DNA of 64,000 bases, from contig NZ_JAKZFR010000002.1 in NCBI RefSeq assembly GCF_022808935.1, forward strand, positions 462,401 to 526,400. The letters run 5' to 3'. A model generated the notes under the pieces. It made no database searches. It was not told the DNA's origin and saw only the letters and a list, made by a program, of their open reading frames with translations. Numbering within the stretch: position 1 is the stretch's first letter; every line of letters starts with the position of its first letter. Below are positions 50,209 to 60,649 of the stretch, one piece after another. This stretch comes from Geothrix sp. SG200. Its GTDB lineage: Bacteria > Acidobacteriota > Holophagae > Holophagales > Holophagaceae. The position numbers were made by a program, and so were the translations under genes.

Positions 50209-52029
50209 CTACCTCCGCTTGGGGAACTTGTAGATGATCTCGGGCGTCCAGCCGCGCACGGGCTTGCCGTCGCGGATGGCGGGGGCGAAGGAGGACTTGT
50301 TGGCCGCATCGATGGCCGCCTCGTCGAAGCCGAAGGCCCCGGACACCCCCTCGATCACGGACACCTTCAGCGGCTGGCCCTGCTCCCCCACGAACACCTT
50401 CAGGCGCACGATGTGATCCAGGTTCGTCTCCCACCGCATCTGGACGGCCCGCAGGGGGAAGATCGGCACCACCTGGTTCACCACGCGGGCGGGCTGGTCA
50501 TTGGCGACCGTCGCCTGCCTGGACGCGGTGGTCTGGGGCGTGGGCACGCCGGTGGGTGTGGGCACGGCCACCGGACGCGGGGCTTCCTGCATGGGCTGCG
50601 GCTTGGGCGCCTCGGGCACCGGCGGGGCCGCGGCGACCTTGGTTTCGGCGGCCTTCTTCTGCTCGGCCAGCCGCTGCTCGGCGGCCCTCTGCTCGGCCAT
50701 CCGCTGCTCCGCGGCCTTCTGCTGCCGCTCGACTTCCTGCTTGCGTTGCTGCGACTCTTCCAGCTGCTTCTGCAGCTTGGCCTTCTCCTCCGAGGACTTG
50801 GTCTCGCTCAGCTGCTTCTGGAGCTGGGCGGCCTTGTCAGCCTCGGCCCGGGCCTTGGCGTCGAGGTCGGCTTTCTGCTGCTCGATCTCCGCCTTGATCC
50901 GCTGGAATTCCGCCAGCTGCGCCTGGATGGCTGGATCCACCTTGGGGCGACCGAAGAACATGTAGCCCAGGCCCAGGATCACCACCGCGGCGAGGCCGCC
51001 GCCGATGAGGACCGTGCGGTTCTTCTGGCTGACCTGCTCGTCGGCGTGGCCGTCGATGTGCTCGGCGCGGGTGGCGCCGCTGCGAAGACTCTCGCCGGCG
51101 GCGGTGTAGCCGAGGAAGTTGTCGCCCTGCTCGGCCTTCATGGCCGCCGCATCCCGGTCGTTCTCCTCCCGGAAGAGCGTGTGCATGAAGAAGGCCATGT
51201 TGAACGTGGTGGGGCTGTACTCGCCGTCGTAGAGCACGCGCTCGAGCTCGGTGCTGAAGTCCTCGACGCTGGCGAAGGGCTGGCGGCCCAGCAGCAGGCG
51301 GCCGAGGAAGGCGCGGATCTCCGCAGGCAGCGGCGCTTCTTCCTGGGCGGCCTTGAGGGTGGCCTGGTCCAGGGTGGCCTGGAGGTCGCCTCCGATGGGC
51401 AGCTTCTCGAAGGTGAGCAGCTCGTAGAGCACGGCGCCCAGCGCGAAGAGATCCGCCTGGAGGGCGTTGTTCTCGGGCCCCTGGAGGTAGGGGGCCAGCT
51501 TGCGCTTGGCCATGGGCGCCTTGGCCAGCATGCCCTTGGCGATGGCGGCGAAGGGCGCGTCCACGAGCTGCGTGGCCCCCTCGAAGCTCACCCACACGCT
51601 GTAGGGGCTCAGCACGCCGTGGCTGACGCCCTTGGCCTGCATCTGGACGATGCCCTGGGCCACGCCCTGGATGACGGTCAGGGCGTGATCCACGCCGAAG
51701 GGGATCTGCTCCTGCCTGGCCTTCTCGATGAGCTGGGCGAGGCTCCGGCCGGGCACGTAGTCCCAGGCCACGTGGGGGGTCTTGGCCGTCTCCAGCCGGT
51801 AGCCCATGCCGTAGATGCGGGCGCCGCCCAGGAGGGACACCACGCGGCCAGCCTCGGCCAGATGCGCGTTCATGCCGGCCTGGAACATCTCTTCCGAGAA
51901 GGTCCGCACCAGCATGTGGCGATCGAAATTGCTTCCGGCAATGACCACCGCCCGATGGATCGAACCGAAGGGATCGTTGGCCAGTTCAGAGGCCAGGAGG
52001 TAGGACCCGAGGCGGGTGTAAGTGCCCAT
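50209..52029 (-). CDS. Pseudokinase-transmembrane-TonB C-terminal domain fusion
   Basis: The protein has 606 aa. Residues about 10-270 have the outline of a Ser/Thr kinase lobe pair (VAWDYVPGRSLAQLIEKA, LQADLFALGAVLYELLTFEK). The catalytic loop reads HGVLSP (137-142) instead of HRDLKP and the DFG site is VDAPF, so it should not phosphorylate. A membrane helix lies at 340-359. A long Glu/Gln/Lys coiled coil (about 366-465) and a Pro-rich linker lead to a TonB C-terminal domain (about 520-605; FGFDEAAIDAANKSSFAPAI, PVRGWTPEIIYKF). This suggests a cytoplasmic sensor coupled to a periplasmic arm that touches outer-membrane receptors. Confidence 0.87.
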   Translation of the reverse strand: MGTYTRLGSYLLASELANDPFGSIHRAVVIAGSNFDRHMLVRTFSEEMFQAGMNAHLAEAGRVVSLLGGARIYGMGYRLETAKTPHVAWDYVPGRSLAQLIEKARQEQIPFGVDHALTVIQGVAQGIVQMQAKGVSHGVLSPYSVWVSFEGATQLVDAPFAAIAKGMLAKAPMAKRKLAPYLQGPENNALQADLFALGAVLYELLTFEKLPIGGDLQATLDQATLKAAQEEAPLPAEIRAFLGRLLLGRQPFASVEDFSTELERVLYDGEYSPTTFNMAFFMHTLFREENDRDAAAMKAEQGDNFLGYTAAGESLRSGATRAEHIDGHADEQVSQKNRTVLIGGGLAAVVILGLGYMFFGRPKVDPAIQAQLAEFQRIKAEIEQQKADLDAKARAEADKAAQLQKQLSETKSSEEKAKLQKQLEESQQRKQEVERQQKAAEQRMAEQRAAEQRLAEQKKAAETKVAAAPPVPEAPKPQPMQEAPRPVAVPTPTGVPTPQTTASRQATVANDQPARVVNQVVPIFPLRAVQMRWETNLDHIVRLKVFVGEQGQPLKVSVIEGVSGAFGFDEAAIDAANKSSFAPAIRDGKPVRGWTPEIIYKFPKRR

Positions 52030-52148
52030 GACTGCTCCAGAGGGGATGGTTGGAACGATAGCCCGAAAGTCGCGATTCGCCTAGCCCTCGCGGGGTGGGA
52101 CCTGCCCCATCCATCGTCCCGATGCACGCCGGACTTCAGGTCTGGCAT

Positions 52149-52809
52149 TCAGGGCTGAGCGGGGATCTCCCACTGGTCGCCGGCTGCCCGCCAGGCCAGG
52201 ATCCAAAGGTTCGCCGTGGCGTGCACCCCATTGGAAAAAGCCAGCTGAAGCTGGGCGAAGGGCACCGACAGGTCGTCCCAGGGGCCGATGCGGCGGCCCG
52301 TATTCTCGTCAAAGTGGTCCCGGAGGCGGCGGTTCCGTTCGAGCTTGGTCGCCAGGAAGCGGCGCAGGGGCGGCCCCGGGTCCAGGCTGCCCGTGACCGC
52401 CCAGTAGGGCTCCTGGGTCACCAGCAGGTGCGCCAGGTTCTGGTCCGCATAGGCCTCGAAGCTCTCCCGGAGCGGACTCAGCCCTTCGGTCACGGAGGGA
52501 TCCGTCAGCAGCTGGACCATGTGGGCCAGCACGCCCAGGTCGCGGACGATGTCCTCGGGCCGGCGATTCTCGTCACTGAGGCGGAGGACCGTGCGGAACT
52601 GGGCCTCCACCTGCTCCACGGTGGGAGGCTGGTCGTTGGCCACGCCCCGGGCGCCTTCCAGCAGTTCCTGGGGATGGGCCCGCAGCAGGGCGGCCATGCC
52701 CTTGGGCAGCAGGCGGACGGCCTTGGCGGTCTGGGCCTCGTGAACCTTTGGCGACCAGGCCCCCAGCGGCAGACAGGCCCAGAGCAGGGCCAGAAGGGCG
52801 CCTTTCGGT

Positions 52810-52817
<8 letters not shown>
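52149..52817 (-). CDS. Exported zinc-dependent phospholipase C/S1 nuclease-like protein
   Basis: The protein has 222 aa. The start is the Met before a signal peptide (GALLALLWACLPLGAWS) with GGAG upstream; it overlaps the stop of the regulator gene by 8 bp. The mature N-terminus AWSPKVHEAQ and the helical DLGVLAHMVQLLTDPS resemble the helical zinc-dependent phospholipase C/S1-P1 nuclease fold, in which the N-terminal Trp and His/Asp residues bind zinc. Not all ligands can be assigned, so the function is tentative. Confidence 0.55.
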
Positions 52818-54231
<1,414 letters not shown>

Positions 54232-54296
54232 GCCTGTCAGAGTCCCTGGCCCGGGGCCCCCTGTCAAGGTTTGGACAGCCCAGGTAGACTGCCCCC

Positions 54297-56636
54297 ATGC
54301 TCTCCAGATCCAGCCTGTGGCAGCGCCTGTCCGGGGCTTCGCTTTGGCCCCTGGCCTGGGCCCTCGCAGCCGCCTGCGCCGTGCCCTGGCTGCTTCCGGA
54401 GCGGTGGGACGGCCAGCTCGCCACCCGGTGGCTGGTCCTCGGCGCCCTGGCCTGGCTCCTGACCCTGCCGCTGCCCCTGCTCCGGCTTCGGTTCCGGCGG
54501 TGGTCGGTGGTCCCGCTCGCCCTGGGGCTGGCAGGCATCACCTGCCTGGGGCTCGCCCGCAAGGCCCGGTGGGAGACCACACTCCCCACCGGCTTCCTGG
54601 CTCTGGAGGGCCGCATCGACGCCCCCTGGACCCTCCAGGGCGAGCGACTGCGAAGCCGCCTGGAGGTATCCGCGCCTGAGCGCCTGAAGGGCCTCTCCCT
54701 GCCCCTCACCATCCCCGCCGAGGGCGAACAGGCGCCGCCCCTTCCGGGCACGCCCGTGCGCCTGCGCGCCGAGCTGAGGCCCGTGCAGGCCGCCCCGGTC
54801 TTCCTGGCGGAACGCCCCCTCTGGCGGGCCCGCAGCGACGAAGCTCCCCGGCGCATCCACCTGGCCTCGGCGCAGCTGATGGAGGCCACCGGACCCCCTG
54901 CGCCCGCTTTCCTGCTGCGCCTCCAGGCCTTCGCCCGGCGACGCTTCGAGGCCCTGCCCCTGGGCGCCACCGCGAAGGATCTGTGGGGTGCCTTGGCCCT
55001 GGGCATCCCGCCGGCGGACGAGGCCCACTTCAGCGTCTTCGCCGAGAGCGGCACCATCCACATCCTGGTGGTGTCCGGCCTCCAGGTGACCCTCGTGATG
55101 GCCGCCGTGGAAGCCCTCCTGCGCCGCCTCCGCCTGCGGGGAGCGGCCGCCGGAGCCATCGCCTCGGGGCTGCTCTACGCGGGTCTGGTGGGCTTTTCGG
55201 CACCGGTGTGGCGTGGACTCTTCATGGGCATCGCCTGGGCCATCGGGGGCTCCAGCGGCTGGAAACTGCCGCCAGTGGCGGGCTTGCACGTGGCCCTGCT
55301 GCTCTGGCTGCTCGGCCACCCGGCCGCCGGCGTGGAGCCGGGTTTCCTCCTGGCCTGGTGGGCCCTGCTGGGCCTGCTGTGGGGCGCTGAGCCCCTGGCG
55401 GGCCTGCTGTCGCCCCTGCTGGGCCGCCTCGCCCTGCCCTTCGCCCGGCTGGCGGCGCCCTGGCTCTCCACGATGCCGCTGCTGGCCCTGCTGCATGGGG
55501 GCGCGCCCTGGTGGGGCATCCTCGCCAACCTGCTGGTGCTGCCCCTCGTGGCTTTCCTCACGCCCCTCTGCCTCCTGCTGATTCTGGTTCCCCTGCCCGG
55601 CCTCACCCAGGGCGCCGCGGCGATTCTCACCTGGATGGGCGACCGCCTGGTGCCTGCCCTCACAGGCATCGCGCCCCTGGCCACGGGCCGGCTGTGGCCC
55701 TGGCTCCTGCTGACCCTGGGCTGGCTGGCCCTGGCGCACCTGCAGGGAACGCTGCGGCGCGCCCGGGCGCTCACGGTGGGCCTCGTCGCGGCCTCCCTGG
55801 GGCTCCTGGCCTTCCGCGGCTTGGGCCGCGCAGCCGACACCCTCTCGCTGGAAGCCGTGGACGTGGGCCAGGGCGACGCCCTGCTGCTGCGGGTGCCCGG
55901 CGGCGACGCCACCCTCATCGATACGGGGCCCGGACCGTGGACGGGCCGGAGGCTCGCGCGGGTGCTGAGCCGACGCGGGGTGCGAGAGCCCGTGCACCTG
56001 GTGCTCACCCACGCGCACGGCGACCACGCGGGCGGCTGGGCCACCCTGGCGCGGATCTGGCCGCTGGCCTCGACCTCCGTGCCGGTCACGTCGGACGACG
56101 AGGATCCCTGGGCGCCCTTCCGCCCAGCCCGTTCCGATCCTTCGGGCCTGCTGAGGGGCGACGCCTGGACCCGCGGGGAGGCCGCCTTCAGCGTGCGCTG
56201 GCCCGCCCGGGCCTACGCCCTGCCGGATGCGAACATGACCTCCACCGTCCTTCGCGTGGCCTGGCGCGACCGGGAGCTCTGGCTCATGGGCGACGCCCTG
56301 GCCATCCAGGAGAAGGACCTGCTCGACCTGGGGGATCCCGGCGCTTTTCCCCACCGCCTGCTGAAGGTGGGCCACCACGGCAGCCGCAATGCCTCGGACC
56401 CGGCCTGGATCGCCGCCGTGAAGCCGGAAGTGGCGGTCATCCCCGCAGGCCTCCGCAACCGCTTCGAGCATCCCCATCCGGAGACCCTGGACACCCTGCG
56501 ACGGTCTGGCACCGCGGCGTGGGTGACGGGACCGAGCGCAGGAATCCGGATCTCAGTGGTTGAAGGCGGGTGGCGGGTGGAGACCGGCGACGGGTCCGAG
56601 GCTCTCACGCCCCTGCAAAGAATCCCGAAGCCCTGA
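54297..56636 (+). CDS. comEC: DNA uptake channel ComEC/Rec2
   Basis: The protein has 779 aa. An N-terminal DUF4131-like region is followed by the Competence domain (FSVFAESGTIHILVVSGLQV, near residue 250) with many membrane helices. A metallo-beta-lactamase domain ends it (VDVGQGDALLLRVP, LTHAHGDHAGGW, HHGSRNAS). ComEC moves single-stranded DNA across the inner membrane. In many homologues the competence block reads HLLAVSGLH; here the His is Gln. Competence might feed DNA to the cassette array elsewhere in this window. It converges with the next gene, sharing 32 bp at their 3' ends. Confidence 0.93.
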   Translation: MLSRSSLWQRLSGASLWPLAWALAAACAVPWLLPERWDGQLATRWLVLGALAWLLTLPLPLLRLRFRRWSVVPLALGLAGITCLGLARKARWETTLPTGFLALEGRIDAPWTLQGERLRSRLEVSAPERLKGLSLPLTIPAEGEQAPPLPGTPVRLRAELRPVQAAPVFLAERPLWRARSDEAPRRIHLASAQLMEATGPPAPAFLLRLQAFARRRFEALPLGATAKDLWGALALGIPPADEAHFSVFAESGTIHILVVSGLQVTLVMAAVEALLRRLRLRGAAAGAIASGLLYAGLVGFSAPVWRGLFMGIAWAIGGSSGWKLPPVAGLHVALLLWLLGHPAAGVEPGFLLAWWALLGLLWGAEPLAGLLSPLLGRLALPFARLAAPWLSTMPLLALLHGGAPWWGILANLLVLPLVAFLTPLCLLLILVPLPGLTQGAAAILTWMGDRLVPALTGIAPLATGRLWPWLLLTLGWLALAHLQGTLRRARALTVGLVAASLGLLAFRGLGRAADTLSLEAVDVGQGDALLLRVPGGDATLIDTGPGPWTGRRLARVLSRRGVREPVHLVLTHAHGDHAGGWATLARIWPLASTSVPVTSDDEDPWAPFRPARSDPSGLLRGDAWTRGEAAFSVRWPARAYALPDANMTSTVLRVAWRDRELWLMGDALAIQEKDLLDLGDPGAFPHRLLKVGHHGSRNASDPAWIAAVKPEVAVIPAGLRNRFEHPHPETLDTLRRSGTAAWVTGPSAGIRISVVEGGWRVETGDGSEALTPLQRIPKP

Positions 56637-57186
56637 GGGCTGCCACCAGCCTCCGGCTACCCTCCGCATGGTTGGCCTGCCACTGGGCGGGCGCCTCGGG
56701 CCCCACATCATTGACCACCACCAGCGCCCCGCCACAGGGCACGCCCGCCGCGTGGCAGGCGGCGAAGACACCCGTCAGCTCCAGGTGCTCGGCCGGTGCC
56801 ACGGAAACCAGCAGGGCCGCGCCCTCCCGGGTGCGGGTGATGGCCGGCGGCACGGCCACGGCATGGGCGGGCAGCGGACCCGGCAGCGTAGCGGTCCAGC
56901 GCGTGGGCTCGATGGCGGGACGGTAGGCCCCGCCGCGCACCTCCTCCAGCGAGGTGGCGAGGGCTTCCGAAGCCCACAGGCAGTCGAACAGCGACAGCCT
57001 TCCGTCGTAGCGCCCGCAGGTGCCCAGGAACAGCACGGCCTCGGGCCGCCGCTCCGCAAGCAACCGCGCCGTGGCGGCCGCGGCGGTGACGGCGCCCACG
57101 CCCACCGTGGCCGTCTCCCAGCCCGGCGGCGGATCCCCCGCGAGGGGACCCAGCTCGGGTGCGAAGGCGGAGAGCAGGAGCTTCAT
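56605..57186 (-). CDS. Nucleoside phosphorylase-family protein (MqnB-like candidate)
   Basis: The protein has 193 aa, short for the PNP/UDP phosphorylase superfamily. VGVGAVTAAAATARLLAERR, VLFLGTCGRYDG, LELTGVFAACHAAGVPC and VVVNDVGPEAP are recognisable. The LELTGVFAAC block corresponds to the substrate-binding ME motif of MTA/SAH nucleosidases and futalosine hydrolase (menaquinone route), here with Leu in place of Met. A futalosine hydrolase would suit a respiratory bacterium, but the sequence does not decide. It overlaps comEC at its 3' end; a 33-bp palindrome sits just upstream. Confidence 0.6.
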   Translation of the reverse strand: MKLLLSAFAPELGPLAGDPPPGWETATVGVGAVTAAAATARLLAERRPEAVLFLGTCGRYDGRLSLFDCLWASEALATSLEEVRGGAYRPAIEPTRWTATLPGPLPAHAVAVPPAITRTREGAALLVSVAPAEHLELTGVFAACHAAGVPCGGALVVVNDVGPEAPAQWQANHAEGSRRLVAALRASGFFAGA

Positions 57187-57201
57187 GGGCCGATTCTACA
57201 G

Positions 57202-57234
57202 ACGTAATGCCTGGGCTGTGCCCAGGCATTACGT
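57202..57234. promoter_or_regulatory. Perfect 15-bp inverted repeat with 3-base loop
   Basis: ACGTAATGCCTGGGC (57202-57216), TGT, then the exact complement (57220-57234), 15 bp upstream of the phosphorylase start. There is no T-run, so it may be an operator or mRNA hairpin as well as an attenuator. Confidence 0.55.
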
Positions 57235-57241
57235 GGGGGTC

Positions 57242-57290
57242 AAAGGGGGGACGCAGAGCGAGCCTTGGCGAGCGGGCGGTCCCCCCCTTT
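57242..57290 (-). terminator. Hairpin after the methyltransferase gene
   Basis: Arms AAAGGGGGGAC (57242-57252) and 57279-57290 (one extra C) pair around a loop of about 26 bases, starting at the stop codon of the methyltransferase. Probably a terminator. Confidence 0.55.
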
Positions 57291-58150
57291 CATGGCAGAT
57301 GATCCAGGGCCCAGGCCGCCACGGGGATGGAGAGGCCGTTGCCCAGCAGCTTGTAGCGGGCCTCCAGTGGCACGCCGTCCGGGAAGCGGAACCCCTCGGG
57401 TAGGCCCAGCAGGCGGGCCACCTCGGAAGGCGAGAAGCGGCGCGCGCCGCGCTCCGTCCTCAGGAAGGAGCCGCTGCCCACGAAGCGCTGGCCGTAGCCG
57501 CCGATGAAGCAGGTGCTGCGGCGGTCCTCCGGCACGACGAAATCCATGCCGTGCCGGTGGCGGGCCAGCACCTCCGGCGCCAGATAGAGGGAGGTGTCTT
57601 CCTCCCGGTCCAGGAAGTCCGCCAGGGGTCGCGCCGGCAGGTCCGGCAGGGGCCGTGCAGCGAGCGGCTTCCGCGAGGCCACGACGAAGACCCGGGGCCG
57701 CTGGTTGGGCAGGCCGAAGCGGCTGGGGCAGGCCTCCAGGTCCAGGTGGTGCATCCCGTGCGCCCGCAGGCGCTCGGCCAGGAGGGCGTGGGCGTCCGAG
57801 CCCAGGAAGCCCACCACGTTCTCCAGCACGAGACGCTCCGGCGGCGCCTGGCCGAACATGTCCATGAGGTGGCGGAAGGCCCGGCAGCGGCGGTCCTCCA
57901 AGCCATGCTGGTTCCCCATGCGGCAGAAGGGCTGGCAGGGCGGACTCATCAGCCACGTGTCGGCCCCGGCGGCGGCCAGCTCTGCCAGGGGGATCGTGGC
58001 CAGCTCGCGGGCCTTCGGCGTCTCGCCGTGGTTCAGGGCGTAGGTGGCGTTGGCCGCCTCGCTCACATCGTAGGCCGCGGCCACCGTTCCCCGGTCCCGG
58101 AGAGCCAGGCGCCATCCTCCCAGGCCCGAGAACAACTCGAGGACGCGCAT
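57290..58150 (-). CDS. DNMT2-like C5-cytosine methyltransferase (probable tRNA methyltransferase)
   Basis: The protein has 286 aa. C5-methyltransferase motifs are I (LELFSGLGGWRLAL), IV with catalytic Cys72 (SPPCQPFCRMGN), VI (LENVVGF), VIII (NQRPRVFVVA) and X (LLGNGLSI). There is no target-recognition domain of normal size and the protein is short. STCFIGGYGQRFVGSGSFLR (212-231) strongly resembles the DNMT2 CFT signature. DNMT2 methylates C38 in tRNA; a few bacteria, notably Geobacter, have homologues. No restriction enzyme gene lies nearby. It is 4 bp downstream of a CDF-like gene. Confidence 0.82.
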   Translation of the reverse strand: MRVLELFSGLGGWRLALRDRGTVAAAYDVSEAANATYALNHGETPKARELATIPLAELAAAGADTWLMSPPCQPFCRMGNQHGLEDRRCRAFRHLMDMFGQAPPERLVLENVVGFLGSDAHALLAERLRAHGMHHLDLEACPSRFGLPNQRPRVFVVASRKPLAARPLPDLPARPLADFLDREEDTSLYLAPEVLARHRHGMDFVVPEDRRSTCFIGGYGQRFVGSGSFLRTERGARRFSPSEVARLLGLPEGFRFPDGVPLEARYKLLGNGLSIPVAAWALDHLP

Positions 58151-58154
58151 CAGC

Positions 58155-58772
58155 CTAGCTGCAGCCGCAGCTTCCGCAGCCGCCGCAGGAGGCCGCGGCA
58201 GTCAGGGCCGTGCCCCGGGCCAGGCTCTGCCCTTCGATGAACAGGCGCAGCCCCATGGCCGCCGCAGCGGCCGCATCCGCCCAGGGGAACCAGCGATCCA
58301 GCAGCACTCCCGCCAGGAGCAGACCGCCAAGTTCCAGCAGGGCGCGGGTGCGGGCGGCGTCCGAGGCCAGGCTGGGATGGATCCCCGCCTGGGCCCGCCG
58401 AACCCACCAGAGGGGCGTCAGGATGAGCAGGGCCACGCCCGCCAGGATCAGGGGCACGGAACCCGCCTGAGGCCTGCGGTCGCCCATGAGGGCCGCCGCG
58501 GCGGTCAGGACGGCGCCCAGGGCCAGGATGCGCAGGAAGTGGCTGGCGGCGCGGAGGGTCAGGCGCTCCCGCTCCAGGCTCCGGTTGCTGAAGCCCTCCC
58601 GGACGCGCTGCCCCACCACCAGGGAGGGCAGGCCCAGCAGGAGGCCCGCGGCGCCGAAAGTCCAGAGGGCGATGGCCCCCTGGTCGAGGCCCAGCCACAG
58701 CGCGGGCGCGCCCAGGAGCAGGCCCGCCGCAGCGGCGGCGTAGGCGAGGGCCGGAGAGGCGTCCGTCTTCAT
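58155..58772 (-). CDS. CDF-like membrane protein with Cys-rich C-terminal tail
   Basis: The protein has 205 aa with about six membrane helices. The second half (SLASDAARTRALLELGGLLL, LLDRWFPWADAAAAAAMGLR) recalls the metal-binding helices of cation diffusion facilitators, with Asp residues in matching places, but no cytoplasmic domain follows. It ends in AASCGGCGSCGCS, four Cys in twelve residues, a likely metal-binding tail. It overlaps the ettA stop (ATGA). Metal export or storage is possible; the family match is by eye only. Confidence 0.65.
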   Translation of the reverse strand: MKTDASPALAYAAAAAGLLLGAPALWLGLDQGAIALWTFGAAGLLLGLPSLVVGQRVREGFSNRSLERERLTLRAASHFLRILALGAVLTAAAALMGDRRPQAGSVPLILAGVALLILTPLWWVRRAQAGIHPSLASDAARTRALLELGGLLLAGVLLDRWFPWADAAAAAAMGLRLFIEGQSLARGTALTAAASCGGCGSCGCS

Positions 58773-60466
58773 CGGGTCAGCTTCCGGTACTTGATGCGAT
58801 GGGGATCGAAGGGCTTCAGGCCCAGCACGTCCTTGCGGTACTGCTCGTACTCCGTGTAGTTCCCATCGAAGAACTGCACCTGGGAGTCGCCCTCGAAGGC
58901 GAGGATGTGCGTGGCCAGGCGGTCCAGGAACCAGCGGTCGTGGCTCACCACCACGGCGCTGCCGGCGAAGGACTCGATGGCCTCTTCCAGCGCCCGCATG
59001 GTGTTCACGTCCAGGTCGTTGGTGGGCTCGTCGAAGAAGAGCAGGTTCGATTCGCTCTTCAGCGTGAGGGCCAGGTTGAGGCGGTTCTGCTGCCCGCCGC
59101 TGAGCTCGGAGACCTTCTTCTGCTGCGCGTCGCCGGAGAAGCCGAAGCGGCTCAGCCAGGCGCGGGCGTTGATGAGCTTGCCACCCAGCTCGATCTGCTC
59201 GTAGCCGCCCGATACCGCCTCATAGACGCTCTTGTCGGGGTTGAGGCCGGCGCGGAGCTGGTCCACGTAGGCCATCTTCACCGTCTCGCCCAGGCGGATG
59301 GTGCCCGCGTCCGGCGCCTCCTGGCCCGTGAGCAGGCGCAGCAGCGTGGACTTGCCGGCGCCGTTGGGGCCGATGACGCCCAGGATGCCGCCGCGGGGGA
59401 TGGCGAAGCTCAGGTTCTCGAACAGCACGCGGTCGCCGTAGGCCTTCGTGACCCCTTCCAGCTCGGCCACCAGGTCGCCCAGGCGGGGGCCGCTGGGAAT
59501 GTAGATCTCCAGCTCCTGCTCCTTCTGGCGACCCTCCTCGCCGGCCAGGCGCTCGTAGTTGGCGATGCGGGCCTTGCTCTTGGTGTGCTGGCCCTTGGGG
59601 GACATGCGGATCCACTCCAGCTCGCGCTCCAGGGTCTTCTGCCGCTTCTGGTCGGACTTCTCCTCGCGGGCGAGGCGGCCCTGCTTCTGCTCCAGCCAGC
59701 TGGAGTAGTTGCCCTTCCAGGGGATGCCCTCGCCGCGGTCCAGCTCGAGGATCCACTCGGCCACGTGGTCCAGGAAGTAGCGGTCGTGGGTCACGGCGAT
59801 GACCGTGCCCTTGTAGTCCTGCAGATGCTTCTCCAGCCAGGCCACCGTCTCGGCGTCCAGGTGGTTGGTGGGCTCGTCCAGCAGCAGGATGTCCGGCTCC
59901 TGGAGCAGGAGGCGGCACAGGGCCACGCGGCGCCGCTCACCGCCGGAGAGCACGCCGATCTTCGTGTCGGGATCGGGGCAGCGCAAGGCGTCCATGGCCT
60001 GCTCGAGCCGGGAATCCAGGTCCCAGCAGTCGTGGGCGTCGATCTTCTCCTGGAGCTCGGCCTGCATGGCCAGCAGCACGTCCATGTCCGCGTCGGGATC
60101 GGCGAACTGGTCGCTGATGGCGTTGTAGTCCTTCAGCCACTTCACCTTCTCAGCCGCGCCCTCCTCGACGATCTCGCGGACGGTCTTCTCGGGATCCAGC
60201 TGGGGTTCCTGGTCCAGGATGCCCGTGGTGTAGCCCTTGCTTAGGACCGCCTCGCCGTTGAAGTCCTGGTCCACGCCGGCCATGATCCTCAGCACCGTGC
60301 TCTTGCCGGAGCCATTGAGCCCCAGGACGCCGATCTTGGCGCCGTAGAAGTAGCTGAGAGATATGTCCTTGATGACAGGCTTGTTGTTGTAGATCTTGCT
60401 GACCCGCATCATCGAATAGATGATCTCGGGCTGATCTGATGTCGCCTTGGTGGAGGTCTTGGCCAT
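58769..60466 (-). CDS. ettA: Energy-dependent translational throttle protein EttA (ABC-F)
   Basis: The protein has 565 aa, standard length. Two ABC cassettes have Walker A GLNGSGKS and GPNGAGKS, signature LSGGE and LSGGQ, and Walker B LLLDEPTNHLD and LFFDEPTNDLD. The arm and linker (EWIRMSPKGQHTKSKARI) are of EttA type. It binds the ribosomal E site and couples translation start to ATP/ADP ratio. The next gene on the strand overlaps it by 4 bp. Confidence 0.97.
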   Translation of the reverse strand: MAKTSTKATSDQPEIIYSMMRVSKIYNNKPVIKDISLSYFYGAKIGVLGLNGSGKSTVLRIMAGVDQDFNGEAVLSKGYTTGILDQEPQLDPEKTVREIVEEGAAEKVKWLKDYNAISDQFADPDADMDVLLAMQAELQEKIDAHDCWDLDSRLEQAMDALRCPDPDTKIGVLSGGERRRVALCRLLLQEPDILLLDEPTNHLDAETVAWLEKHLQDYKGTVIAVTHDRYFLDHVAEWILELDRGEGIPWKGNYSSWLEQKQGRLAREEKSDQKRQKTLERELEWIRMSPKGQHTKSKARIANYERLAGEEGRQKEQELEIYIPSGPRLGDLVAELEGVTKAYGDRVLFENLSFAIPRGGILGVIGPNGAGKSTLLRLLTGQEAPDAGTIRLGETVKMAYVDQLRAGLNPDKSVYEAVSGGYEQIELGGKLINARAWLSRFGFSGDAQQKKVSELSGGQQNRLNLALTLKSESNLLFFDEPTNDLDVNTMRALEEAIESFAGSAVVVSHDRWFLDRLATHILAFEGDSQVQFFDGNYTEYEQYRKDVLGLKPFDPHRIKYRKLTR

Positions 60467-60649
60467 GATCCGCTCAAAAGGGCGATTCTATCGCGCCCGA
60501 CGCTCAAACCCAGGTCCGGATGACATGCCCAGTGACTCCATGAAGCTAGGGGGCTTGCGCAGAAAACCGGGCGCTTGTAATTTAAAGGCACCAATACCCA
60601 TACGCGGGCGTATGCGACGCCTGCCGGCCTGGATGGCCCGGAGATTCCC

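Noticed and set aside
56605..56636. Overlap of comEC and the phosphorylase gene as a sign of a wrong frame
   Set aside because: Both frames carry clear family motifs and the overlap is only at the two 3' ends, which is normal for convergent genes.
57290..58150. Orphan restriction-modification methyltransferase
   Set aside because: No endonuclease gene nearby, no target-recognition domain of usual size, and a DNMT2-type signature is present.
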